The position numbers and the translations under genes are program-made. Under the pieces are notes generated by a model. It made no database searches, was not told where the DNA came from, and was given only the letters and a program-made list of their open reading frames with translations. A DNA stretch of 64,000 nucleotides from Asterias amurensis. Lineage: Eukaryota > Echinodermata > Asteroidea > Forcipulatida > Asteriidae. Positions 55,675-64,000 of the stretch are shown piece after piece (within the stretch, counting starts at the first letter, position 1; every line of letters begins with the position of its first letter). The stretch spans positions 5,471,001 to 5,535,000 of the forward strand of contig NC_092648.1 of the NCBI RefSeq assembly GCF_032118995.1. The letters run 5' to 3'.

Positions 55675-58600
55675 CTTAACACAAGCGAAACAGAAAGATC
55701 GTGATTAAAATTACATGTTTCCATTCATGAGGGTTGAAAGTAATAATTTCTGTTAATTAATTACAACTCATAGTGTGGTGTGATACAATACACACCAATG
55801 CAACAATTTGGCACTGTCGAAATTATTTTAGCACCCGCAGATATTTAAAGCAGCATTCCTACATTGGCAAGGATGACAGGTAGGCCTACTTGCTTTTCAG
55901 AACCATTGATTTCATTTGATACAATAATTTAATTGGATTAAATGTGCAGCGAGGTAAGATTTCCATATCTGTGTTTTGATTGGTCTGAGTTGATGTGGAT
56001 GCAGCTGACAAACATCACCTCGGACCAATCAAAACGCAGATATGAAAAGCTAACTTTCGGTCGTCTGCATGTTGTATGCACTGTCTAGTATGTACAGTGC
56101 GTGCAGGTATTGTTTTTATGTACGAAGGATTTGACTATGCATTTCCCATAGAGTTATATATAAGAACTAGAGGGCGCACTGGCCTATATATAACTCTATG
56201 GCATTTCCATGTAAATGAATGTAGGTGCAAGGTGACTATGGACGGGGAATGAGTCAGGCTGGATGCCATTCTATCTGGCGTAATTCACGAGCCACGAAGT
56301 GTGACATTAGTAAGGCTATTAGTAAGGCGAGATCGCACACCAAGGGAACGAGGTTGAATAATAGATGTTAAATTTGCATCGGGGATAAAGAATATTAATT
56401 TTGGTTTTTACCCATACACCGATGTGTGTTAGCACTGTATACTCAGTACTTTCCCGAGTCCTGTGAAAAAATATCACAGGCATGTTACTCGGGTGAGATT
56501 CGAACCCACGACCCTTGCAATTCTAGAGCAGTGTCTTACCAACTAGACTACCGAGGTTGCCCGGCAGCTAGAGGCAGTTCGAATCCTATGTTTTGGCAGC
56601 GGGTACCGCAACGATATAATAGATGTTAAATTTGCATCGGGGATAAAGAATATTAATTTTGGTTTTTACCCATACACCGATGTGTGTTAGCACTGTATAC
56701 TCAATACTCAGAACGAGGTTGAGTTCAATGATAAAGGTCAATACAGGCGCCATGTTTTGTTCGAGCACGTACCTCATCTAATCCGGAAGCGATGCTGGAG
56801 AAGACCTGTTCATAGCCCACTCCTGGTTCGTAGTTGACTGTGGTATTTTGCATGTAGACATCATATTTCTTGGAGTATCGCGACTTGCGCACTCGTATGT
56901 ATACCACAACAACAATTAGCGCTGTTAAAATAAAAAGACCCAAGATAGCTCCAGCAATGCCGCCCCCTGACGTCGGGGAAGGGTTTCCCCCTAAATCTGG
57001 AATGAACGGAAAGGGGAAACTGTTGAAATTTGGAGAATAAATATCTGAATACTTTCTAGGCAAACAACAAGGTCTAAGAAGACAACAATTAAACAATAAT
57101 CGTAAATTGAAAATAACCAGTAAAAAAGCAAAATAACAAGAAAACTCTATACATTGCACATACATTTAGATTTGTCTGCCTCAAATCGATTATAAGTGTA
57201 CTAAATTAAACTTTGAACTTTAAAATACTGCAAGAAGAAAAAAAGGGGGGAAAATGTGCGAGAGTGGGGCAGTTGGAGAAAATGACGCGATAGGAGATCA
57301 TTTTTTACAAATCTTAAACAGCAAGCCCTACAGCAAAACTAGGGTCTGACCTGACCCTCAAAAAGATCGTTTATGTCCACAGCTCACCTGACTCTCGAAC
57401 TGTCTCTACTTTAAGCGTACGTGAGCGAACCTCTCTAGCCAGCGTGCCGTTATCCCATAGACCTAACAACTGCACGTGGTATGTGGTCCCCTCGGTCAAG
57501 TTCCCAACCACACACGAAAGGGACGATGGCTCCACGGTATCAGAGATCACCACTTTGCTGTCCTCTGCATTGGTTACCATGAGGCGCCAGCCTATTATGT
57601 GCTCTGCGATTTCAATGGGTAGCATCGTCCAGTGCACTATGAAAGAGTTACTGTCGATAGCGTCGGCCCGTATGTCGAAAGGTCGGCCTGGGTACGGTTT
57701 GGCTGAAAAAAAATGTGTTTTTAAAAATAAACAACAACAGCAAATAACACAAGCTGTTACATGCACACACAATATAGTCCATTGACGGCGTCCTCTTATT
57801 AATGAAGTTCTTCACTAGCCTGTTTGTCCGGGCCCAATTTTCAAAGAGATCTAAGTGAATATTAAATGAAAATGATGTAAATTATGCAGGGCTGAAGCTA
57901 TGTTTTAACGATTTCTGTAAAAGAAATTTAACAAAATAATAAATAAAGCAACAAAGGTTTACTTTACACAAACACGAGTAGTGCCAACAGTACACAATAA
58001 CAATTGTATCATAAGCGCATAACACATTTTAAAAAGCACATATTAAAAAAATCAAGGGCAAAAGCCCAAACCAAGTTGATGGGGATACGTCTGCCCCGCC
58101 AGCAGAGAACTGGCAGTTTTTTGTTTTATATGCAGTTACGATAACGTGTAGGCCTCCACTTAACAATTTTAAAATTTCAGTCCCAAACAAAATCACAAAT
58201 CTATTGCGTCAGACCGAAAGGAAATACCCCTCAGTATTTGCAGATTAATTTTGAAGCTTTCTGTAACATGTATTCCTGTGTATAATGCTGTATGACGATT
58301 ATTTTGTTTGGCTCATAGCGCTATTAGCTTTACGCACAAACACCAACCAATGTGCGGTAGTAACATAGCATAACATAACATAAAATAACGTAAAACAACA
58401 TAACATAACATAACATAACAACTAAAATTTACAAAGCGCTATGAATTACACAGAAACACGAAGGTTACACTAATCAATGGCTTCCTAGTAAAGCCAAAAA
58501 GATTGAATGACATCTAGAGGCCTGCTACAAGAAAAAGAAAACCGGTGACTTCATTTTATCAGAGAGTTAGATCTAGGTTTGTAGGTTTGTACATGGGTGC

Positions 58601-61600
58601 AAATATTGTCCAGCCCCTCAAAAAAAAAAAAAGATGAAAATAAAAATAAAATAAAACACACAAATCTGGAGCCTGATCCCCCTCTTAGAATAATGTGAAA
58701 TGGTTCATTCTAGGACTTTTTGAATCCCCAAGGCGTTGCCATTTGAAAAAACACTGAAATAAATAAAATTTGCGAACTTATTCATACTTTTGAGTTTTAT
58801 CTGGGCCATTTCTCAAACCACGGCTTGGGCTCCGGCTCCGGCTCAGGCTCCGCGTGCTGATATCCCTGAAATACGCGCTGCTCCAAAATGCAGGTTACAA
58901 CATAGATATAGAATAGAAAATTTTAATTCTATATCTATGGGTTACAATGCAAGCTGCGTACACAGCACGCGGAGCCTAAGCCTGAGCCGGAGCCCAAGCC
59001 GTGGTTTGAGAAAGGCCCCTAGACGAATTATCTCATTGTGATCAAATCAGAGAGATGTACACATAATCTAGTCCGTGCGATTGCAATCACGCAAGGGTAA
59101 ACACTATATCACTCACACCAAACAACAAATACGACAGACAATCTACATAACAATAATGTCAAATGTGGATGGGAGAAACTACAAAACTTACCATCGGAGG
59201 CTATTCAGTCATCATTCCAAATCAGCCAGAATAAAATTATGATATGTGATTTAAATTTCTTGTAATGAATTAAACACATACATATTGCACACTGTTGATA
59301 GACTGACAGATACAGAAGTTGTACCGCCGACAACTTCTGTTTATAATGATACCATTAGTTGTCCTCGAGAAATGGTGAAAATCACAGAGCAGGATTTTCA
59401 GGAGATTCGCGTAACTCGGTTGTACATGCTGAAATAATTTTCATAAAACTGTTTGACTAAAAAAATATATAAAAAACTACGCCACCGTAGCAAGTAATAC
59501 TTTAAGGGAAGCTTTCTACAATAATGATCTTCAAACGGTGTCAGTTTAATGTGAATCTTTGGACGTTCGTGTTTTGTTTCGTACAAAAAGTACCCAAACC
59601 CTTTATCAGTAATCGAAGTTTAATAAAATAAAATAAAATATAGACCATTAACTATAATGTAAAACTCACATGGTATCCATAGCGTGTCGACTTCTACTTT
59701 GTTAGTCGGCAAGTGAATAGAGACAATGGGATCACCAACGAGCACCACTAACTGCACGACGTAACTACGTGCTGGTCTCAGCCCAAGGATTGTGTAACGT
59801 TTCACAGACGGTCTAACGATTATAAATGAGATAATAATAAGTTGACTCTATCATTTTGTTATTAAAATTTGTTAAATATTAAGGGTAAGCTTACGTCGTT
59901 TTCAGAGTACAGTATTGTGTCCCACGGTATCCTATTTTTGACAATCTTTTTCCGTATATATCTTGAAAGACAATTCGTCTGAATTGAACCGTTCGATTGT
60001 GTTAATCCTTTAACAATGCAAATGTACACAATAAACTAACACCTAAAAAGTACATTTCAAAAAGTAGTCGTGTGTTTTTTAGATATCGCTCGCTGAAAAT
60101 CCCGGCGGAGTGAATATGCCAAGCAAGAAAGATTAATCCCTAAAAGGAATACGCAATATGAAAAGTGTTACATGGTAACGCTTCTCAGAGTAAATTTTTG
60201 GGTTACAAAAACTGTCATCTTAAACATTAACACATAACTTAATTGTGAAATGTTCTCAAAATGCTTAAAATTAACTAGTTCCAAGTTGTAAGCCTTGTTA
60301 GGGTTCCTGCGCCAAGAGTGTCACCTGTGACAGACATGGCGCACTATAAGTTCCCAATGGGTGCGTTCGTTTACCTTCCCTGGGTCGAACCCCGGTGTGT
60401 GACGTGTTTTTGTTTCCTGGACGAACGTGTGCAGATAATTACCCACGGTTGTCCTGGGGAAAAAAAACCGCCACACACAGGGGATGACCCAGGGAAGCTA
60501 AACGAACGCACCCATTATTTCCTGCTTTTGCCATCTGCCTATTCTATTTTCGTACCGTTCCATAAGTAGTTGGTTTTACCAGTATTTTGTGTAGCTTTGT
60601 ACATTGAAGAAACTTGAATAAAATTCCCCCTCCAGGGGAAAAAAAAGAAAAAAAAGCTTCACTCATTATTATTATCCAGCACTACTGTAGGCTTCAATAA
60701 CAAAAGTTTCCATTGTCGATAATTTTAAGAGTGATTAACAAACGTATGACCTTCGCTTTAACAACTATAACAAATTACAATTTACCTAAAATCTACGGAT
60801 TTCTCCCAATCCATCACGCCGTAAGAAAGCTCTTTATAACGAAGCCTGAGTTGAGAGATGTAAAGTCGTTGGACGTCAGTCAGTGGGGGCCAGGTGACCG
60901 TAGCCTTGTAAGCCGAGACGTCATCAGCGGTGATGTTAATACGGAAGGAGGACAGAGGGACTGAGAGGGTGGGGAGGGGGACATGGACGGGCTGTCGGGC
61001 TGCACGGCAGAAATCATTACATATTAGAAGCAATTGTTGAATGAGACATATTCATAAAATAGTTAATGACACAACGTTTTAACCATAGAAGAGTATTTCT
61101 CAATGAAAAACACAACGCATTAACAGTGTACCTCAACATATGCATAACTGGTGTAACAGAATCAGTAAAGTGGGGGAAAAGTCAAAAGAGAGGGGCAGAA
61201 AGAACGCAGAAAAGCAACGGATGCACAATGGAGAAGGAGACATGTACCTAAATTCTTGTTGACGTTTTTGTATTAAATGGATGTTTTTATATAGTATGCC
61301 TACATTTTATTAAGGAATTTGAAAGCAGAAGAATGTTTACCATAAGGTGACAGGCCAGGGCCATTAAAGACACTGAACACTATTGGTAATGGTCAAAGAC
61401 CAGTCTTCTCACTTGGTGTATCTCAACATATGCATAAAATAACAAACCTGTGAAAATTCGAACTCGATTGGTCGTCGGAGTTACTTGCGAAAGTCACACG
61501 AAGTTGTATGCTTTCAGATGCTTGATTTCGAGACCTCAAATTTTTATTTGAGGTATCGAAACCAAATTCGCGGAAAATAACTTCTTTCTCGAAAACTACT

Positions 61601-63708
61601 TCACTTCAGAGGGAGCCGTTTATCACAGCGTTTTATACCATCGACAGTTCCCCATTACTCGTTACTAATTACTCGTTATTCTGAGTAATCACCAATAGTG
61701 TCCACTGCCTTCAAGGATGGTGTACACAACTATGCGACACAGCTTGCTATAAAGCATTTTTGCCCATTGATGCTTTACACATTGAAAACCTTTTCAGTAG
61801 AGTCTCGCGCTTTACATAACACAGCAAGGGTTCCCTCTTGTATAAATTTATGGGTGCTCATAACGCTGTTATTTTCAGTGGCAATTTTGTATTCAATATA
61901 GAATGGGAAAACGAGAATAGCTCTATAAACTTACCGTCATAACACAGCCATTCCTTGCAACACGTGTCCGGTACACTGACCTGTATGGGGTATGGACACC
62001 CTGGGGTCGGCGCTGGGGGCGTGCTGTTACAAAGATTATGACATAAGACCTCACCGGAACGACAACCACAGCGAAGATCGCATCCCTGACGCCACTCCAT
62101 TCCATCTTTGTATATATTGCCACTGTATGAACAGTCCCCATCTATAAAAAAAAAAAATTAAAAAACAAGAAAATGAAATATTTTTGATTCGCAAATATTT
62201 TGGGAAATAATATCAGTGCATTCCAAAGAGAGGCATGTAATTTTGTATGACTTGTTTTCTTTTTTAATACAAATTTTTAAGCATTTCCTATCACAGGTGT
62301 TGTTTGTTAGTGAAGTATCATATTTTTTGGATGGATTTTCAGCTGGTTTTATTACAAAGTTTCAGAAAAGTTGAAAACATTTTAACATGAACTTGCACGT
62401 GAACAAACTTTGTGCATGGTTTACAAAACGGGAAATATACAACGCCATAATGCATTGACCTCCACTTAACACCCATTGGACATCAATGTTCAATAACATC
62501 ACAAATCTACTGCGACAAACCAAAAGAAGATATCCTTCAGTACGTGCAGAGTTATTTAAAAGATTTTTGCATCAGGTGCTCCTACCAAAAGTACTGTATG
62601 ACGAAATGCGTATTTGGGCTCACGCGAAGCAAACAGAAAATAAGGTTTTTATAAACCAAGGTCACGGGACCATTCTATCTCGTGGCTCACCTTTGGGCAG
62701 GCATCTCCACTGTGGACAGCATTGACCCTCGATCACGACACGCTGTGGATTGGGGCAGACGCTGGATGGCAGTAACTCCGTGACGGGGCATCTCTCCCGG
62801 CAGATAGTCCGCCCTGCCTTGCACTCGCATGAAGACTTGCACCCGTCGTTGAAGTGCTCGTTGTGCTGGTACACTTTGCTTTTGTACGTGCAGGGCTGCG
62901 CTACGCGGAAAAGAAGGGAAATGTCTGGTTTACCTTAGTAAATGAACAAAGTTTTGAGCACACGTTGGAAACGGCCGCTTTGGTTGTTGAAGTCGTCTTT
63001 GTTTCTATAGTATAGCTTTGATTGCAAGGCTGTCCTATAGTCCACGCACGCGAGTCCGTGTGCGCACCGTCAACCAACACGCTGTACACTGATTCCAGGT
63101 ATGGAGTGCGTGTCGGATTCCGTGTGCATAGACTCGGTGCATGTGCGTGTGGATCGTCCTACGGACTCCGTACGTGGACTATGGAGGGCAATTGTGGATA
63201 GAACATGAAAAATCACAGACCCATTGCGTAGACTATTGGGCAAAAAGATGGGACAGAGACAGCTTTGAAATCAAGATTAGTGTTTCTATGGACTGGGTGT
63301 TCCAGGTAAGTTGTCTTAATGTGCAGTAAACATTGAGTTTGAATGTTATTATGTGAACATGATGTTATTATGTGAACATGATGTGAATAGTATAATATGA
63401 AAACATGGTGTAGATGAAACTTATACAATTATGTATAACATAAAAGTATTAACATAACTTCTGTATAAGGTTTCAGTAACAACTGATCCGTTAGAATATT
63501 ATTCTACGAGGACTTCCACCACATACGTACGAGCGTTCTCCGCCGTGGTCACGACGATTGTGTCGGTAGCAGGCAGCGTGTTGTGCCAAGCCTGCATCAT
63601 TCGAGCCGGTATGCTGACCTTGATCTGGAGGTAGTACGTAGTGAGATGGGATAGGCCCGTAATCTCAATGATGATGTGTCCCCGAACACGAATACCGGCA
63701 GGAAAGTC
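55606..63708 (-). CDS. FN3/VWC single-pass membrane protein gene, 5' part outside the window
   Basis: Eight exons on the minus strand, with all seven junctions in phase: 63708-63531, 62900-62691, 62141-61935, 60999-60786, 59812-59670, 57702-57388, 56996-56773 and 55674-55606. They encode about 519 residues: half an FN3 domain, VWC, VWC, FN3 (two exons), FN3 (one exon), a transmembrane helix and a cytoplasmic tail of about 70 residues. VWC domains in other proteins bind BMP-type ligands or matrix; FN3 domains serve adhesion. A type I surface receptor or adhesion role is inferred. Introns between domains are all phase 1, the class linked to exon shuffling. The exact orthologue was not recognised. 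The signal peptide must lie right of the window. Confidence 0.82.
55959..56047. mobile_element. foldback element of about 89 bp
   Basis: TTTCCATATCTGTGTTTTGA with TTGGTC pairs with GACCAATCAAAACGCAGATA with TGAAA. No ORF. It lies in the last intron of the FN3/VWC gene. Confidence 0.8.
56147..56204. repeat. hairpin CCATAGAGTTATATATA
   Basis: CCCATAGAGTTATATATA and TATATATAACTCTATGG pair around AGAACTAGAGGGCGCAC. Confidence 0.8.
56358..56711 (-). mobile_element. tRNA-containing insertion with 93-bp terminal direct repeats and 11-bp target duplication
   Basis: Near-identical 93-bp repeats lie at 56358-56450 and 56616-56708 (ATAATAGATGTTAAATTTGC ... TTAGCACTGTATACTCA). Between them on the minus strand is a tRNA-like unit at 56477-56560: CCTCGGTAGTCTAGTTGGTA with B box GGGTTCGAATCTC and a closing ACCCGAG acceptor. 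AACGAGGTTGA flanks the whole at 56347-56357 and 56712-56722. The long duplication suggests target-primed insertion of a SINE rather than an LTR element. Confidence 0.8.
56773..56996 (-). CDS. exon: transmembrane helix and cytoplasmic start
   Basis: Starts after CCGTTCATTCCAG, two bases completing the Asp codon begun in the FN3 exon. A short linker DLGGNPSPTSGGG is followed by the hydrophobic IAGAILGLFILTALIVVVVY and then a basic stop-transfer IRVRKSRYSKK. Tyrosines in YDVYMQN and YEPGVGYEQV could be signalling sites. The exon ends on a codon boundary at GATGAG|GTACGT. Reading through the donor would add 15 codons to a stop; splicing to 55674 is preferred because the frames fit. Confidence 0.85.
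57388..57702 (-). CDS. exon: FN3 domain, membrane-proximal
   Basis: Bounded by ACATTTTTTTTCAG and GAGTCAG|GTGAGC. It encodes 104 residues covering one fibronectin type III domain. Strand B has FIVHWTMLPIE (the conserved Trp), strand C has IIGWRLMV, and strand F has LTEGTTYHVQLLGLWDNGT (the conserved Leu and Tyr). Phase 1 at both borders. Confidence 0.9.
58372..58421. repeat. TAACA microsatellite
   Basis: About ten imperfect copies of ATAAC. Confidence 0.9.
58803..59019. mobile_element. foldback element of about 217 bp
   Basis: GGGCCATTTCTCAAACCACG with GCTTGGGCTCCGGCTC pairs with GAGCCGGAGCCCAAGCCGTG with GTTTGAGAAAGGCCCC. The centre is a second palindrome, ATAGATATAGAATAG ... ATTCTATATCTAT. 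No ORF. Confidence 0.92.
59670..59812 (-). CDS. exon: second half of the first FN3 domain
   Basis: Follows TTTATAATCGTTAG; ends CCAT|GTGAGT. It encodes PSVKRYTILGLRPARSYVVQ (strands E and F with the L-x-P-x-x-x-Y pattern), then LVVLVGDPIVSIHLP. One base enters and one leaves, matching the neighbours. Splitting FN3 by a phase-2 intron is common in animals. Confidence 0.85.
59813..60785 (-). other. intron with a foldback element
   Basis: Contains the foldback element at 60356-60516; otherwise no recognised feature. Confidence 0.5.
60356..60516. mobile_element. foldback element of about 160 bp
   Basis: AATGGGTGCGTTCGTTTACC with TTCCCTGGGTC pairs with GACCCAGGGAAGCTAAACGA with ACGCACCCATT. No ORF. 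Confidence 0.9.
60786..60999 (-). CDS. exon: first half of the first FN3 domain
   Basis: Follows TTCTGCCGTGCAG and ends TTTTAG|GTAAAT. It encodes RQPVHVPLPTLSVPLSSFRI, then a strand-B segment AYKATVTWPPL with the conserved Trp, and LYISQLRLRYKELSY for strand C. Ends in phase 2, completed by the exon at 59812. Confidence 0.85.
61364..61713. repeat. 380-bp palindromic repeat family, copy 6
   Basis: Runs from TTAAAGACACTGAACACTAT to ACCAATAGTGTCCACTGCCT. It keeps TTCGAGACCTCAAAT...TTTGAGGTATCGAAA and CTTCAGAGGGAGCCG. It lies within an intron of the FN3/VWC gene. Confidence 0.9.
61935..62141 (-). CDS. exon: second VWC domain
   Basis: Follows a long T tract ending in ATAG; ends TGACG|GTAAGT. It encodes one von Willebrand factor type C domain with ten cysteines: DGDCSYSGNIYKDGMEW, GCDLRCGCRSGEVLC and the closing PDTCCKEWLCYD. 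The CxC and CC pairs are where the family requires them. Phase 1 at both borders. Confidence 0.93.
62691..62900 (-). CDS. exon: first VWC domain
   Basis: Follows TTCTTTTCCGCGTAG; ends CCAAAG|GTGAGC. It encodes a VWC domain with ten cysteines: QPCTYKSKVYQHNEHF, GCKSSCECKAGRTICRERC and IEGQCCPQWRCLPK. Phase 1 at both borders, so it can be duplicated or skipped without shifting the frame. Confidence 0.93.
63031..63184. mobile_element. foldback element of about 150 bp
   Basis: TATAGTCCACGCACGCGAGT with CCGTG pairs with CGGACTCCGTACGTGGACTA. The whole is CpG-rich compared with its flanks. No ORF. Confidence 0.75.
63343..63386 (+). repeat. 21-bp direct repeat, two units
   Basis: ATGTTATTATGTGAACATG occurs twice in tandem. 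Confidence 0.9.
63531..63708 (-). CDS. exon: FN3 C-terminal half, with an alternative in-frame stop
   Basis: Follows ATTTTTATTCTGAAG. It encodes DFPAGIRVRGHIIIEITGLS, then HLTTYYLQIKVSIP, the E-F strands of an FN3 domain. A donor CTC|GTACGT at 63531 leaves one base, and C plus CG from the VWC exon gives Pro, so the join is in phase. Reading on instead adds RTYVVEVLVE and a TAA stop at 63501-63499. Either this exon belongs to the FN3/VWC gene, with a possible short isoform, or it ends a separate upstream gene. Confidence 0.6.
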
Positions 63709-64000
63709 CTTCAGAATAAAAATAGTTAATCTAAATATATATATAAAAAAAAATAAAAAAAGGAATTTACCTCACTTGGCTTGATTCGCTTTAATTATCT
63801 TTACCCAGCAAACCTACCCTAATTATCACTTTGATCTGGAAAATTGAAAACTGGTTGTTTTTCTGCTTCCAAATAAACATGAACCTATTAACAGGGGAAT
63901 GAACGTTTTGACAATACTATCTTTTTATTTACAAGAAATACCGTCAACATTTACCGTGTCCAGTGTAAAACCTTTTAGGTAGGTTTTTTTCTGTTATATA
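63709..64000 (-). other. upstream intron, no exon recognised
   Basis: AT-rich. The candidate exon ending GAG|GTAAAT at 63771 has stops in all three frames. Confidence 0.4.

Larger units (their letters stand above)
57703..59669 (-). other. intron with repeats
   Basis: Contains a TAACA pentanucleotide run (58372-58421), a foldback element (58803-59019) and a single MITE end near 57828. No further exon is needed for phase. Confidence 0.6.

Noticed and set aside
56725..56772. Reading through to VRARTKHGACIDLYH as the true C-terminus of the membrane protein
   Set aside because: GATGAG|GTACGT is a strong donor and the exon at 55674 continues in phase to a stop; read-through is kept only as a minor possibility.
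63141..63310. Plus-strand exon ending VFQ|GTAAGTTG
   Set aside because: It has a good donor, but the frame runs through the foldback element at 63031-63184 and no acceptor or domain was found.
1..64000. Bacterial-type features (operons, CRISPR, riboswitches, insertion sequences)
   Set aside because: Short spliced exons, SINEs, LINEs and MITEs show a eukaryotic nuclear sequence; none of these bacterial features was seen.

Overview
This looks like nuclear DNA from an animal with introns, probably an echinoderm and perhaps a sea star. The coding exons are short and far apart with GT/AG borders. The space between them is packed with short inverted-repeat elements, tRNA-derived SINEs, decayed LINE and Penelope-like tails, and tandem repeats. 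The species call rests on recalled similarity of the roughly 380-bp palindromic 'GGCAGTGGACACTATTGGTAAT' family to echinoderm sequence; no search was run. No operons, rRNA genes, CRISPR arrays or intact tRNA genes were seen.

Layout. 0-2 kb: minus-strand Penelope-like reverse transcriptase remnant, cut by a hAT-type MITE. 2-5 kb: two exons of a possible minus-strand gene. 5-11 kb: foldback elements, a 1.1-kb non-autonomous hAT element with internal repeats, and a LINE tail. 11.7-24.5 kb: a possible plus-strand gene with a clear first exon (11699), an open 230-nt exon (17002), then seven diverged copies of one roughly 90-nt exon with its intron. One copy was split by a LINE fragment, and one intron was invaded by a 1.6-kb TA-flanked DNA transposon. 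24.8-30.3 kb: a 60-bp minisatellite of nearly 90 units, open on both strands. 30.6-39 kb: another LINE tail, four more tandem arrays and an AT-rich zone. 40-50 kb: six more copies of the same exon family on the opposite strand, among nested MITEs and a Tc1/mariner-like transposase pseudogene. 51-55 kb: repeats and mostly unassigned sequence.

The best-supported gene is on the minus strand between about 63.7 and 55.6 kb. Eight exons join in phase to encode part of an FN3 domain, two VWC domains, two FN3 domains, one transmembrane helix and a short cytoplasmic tail with a stop. The architecture predicts a type I cell-surface adhesion or ligand-binding protein. Its 5' end, including any signal peptide, is outside the window.

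The most unusual feature is the exon family repeated in two opposite-facing arrays around the central minisatellite: seven plus-strand copies at 17.5-24.5 kb and six minus-strand copies at 41.9-50.1 kb. Splice borders survive while reading frames decay, and the family could not be named.
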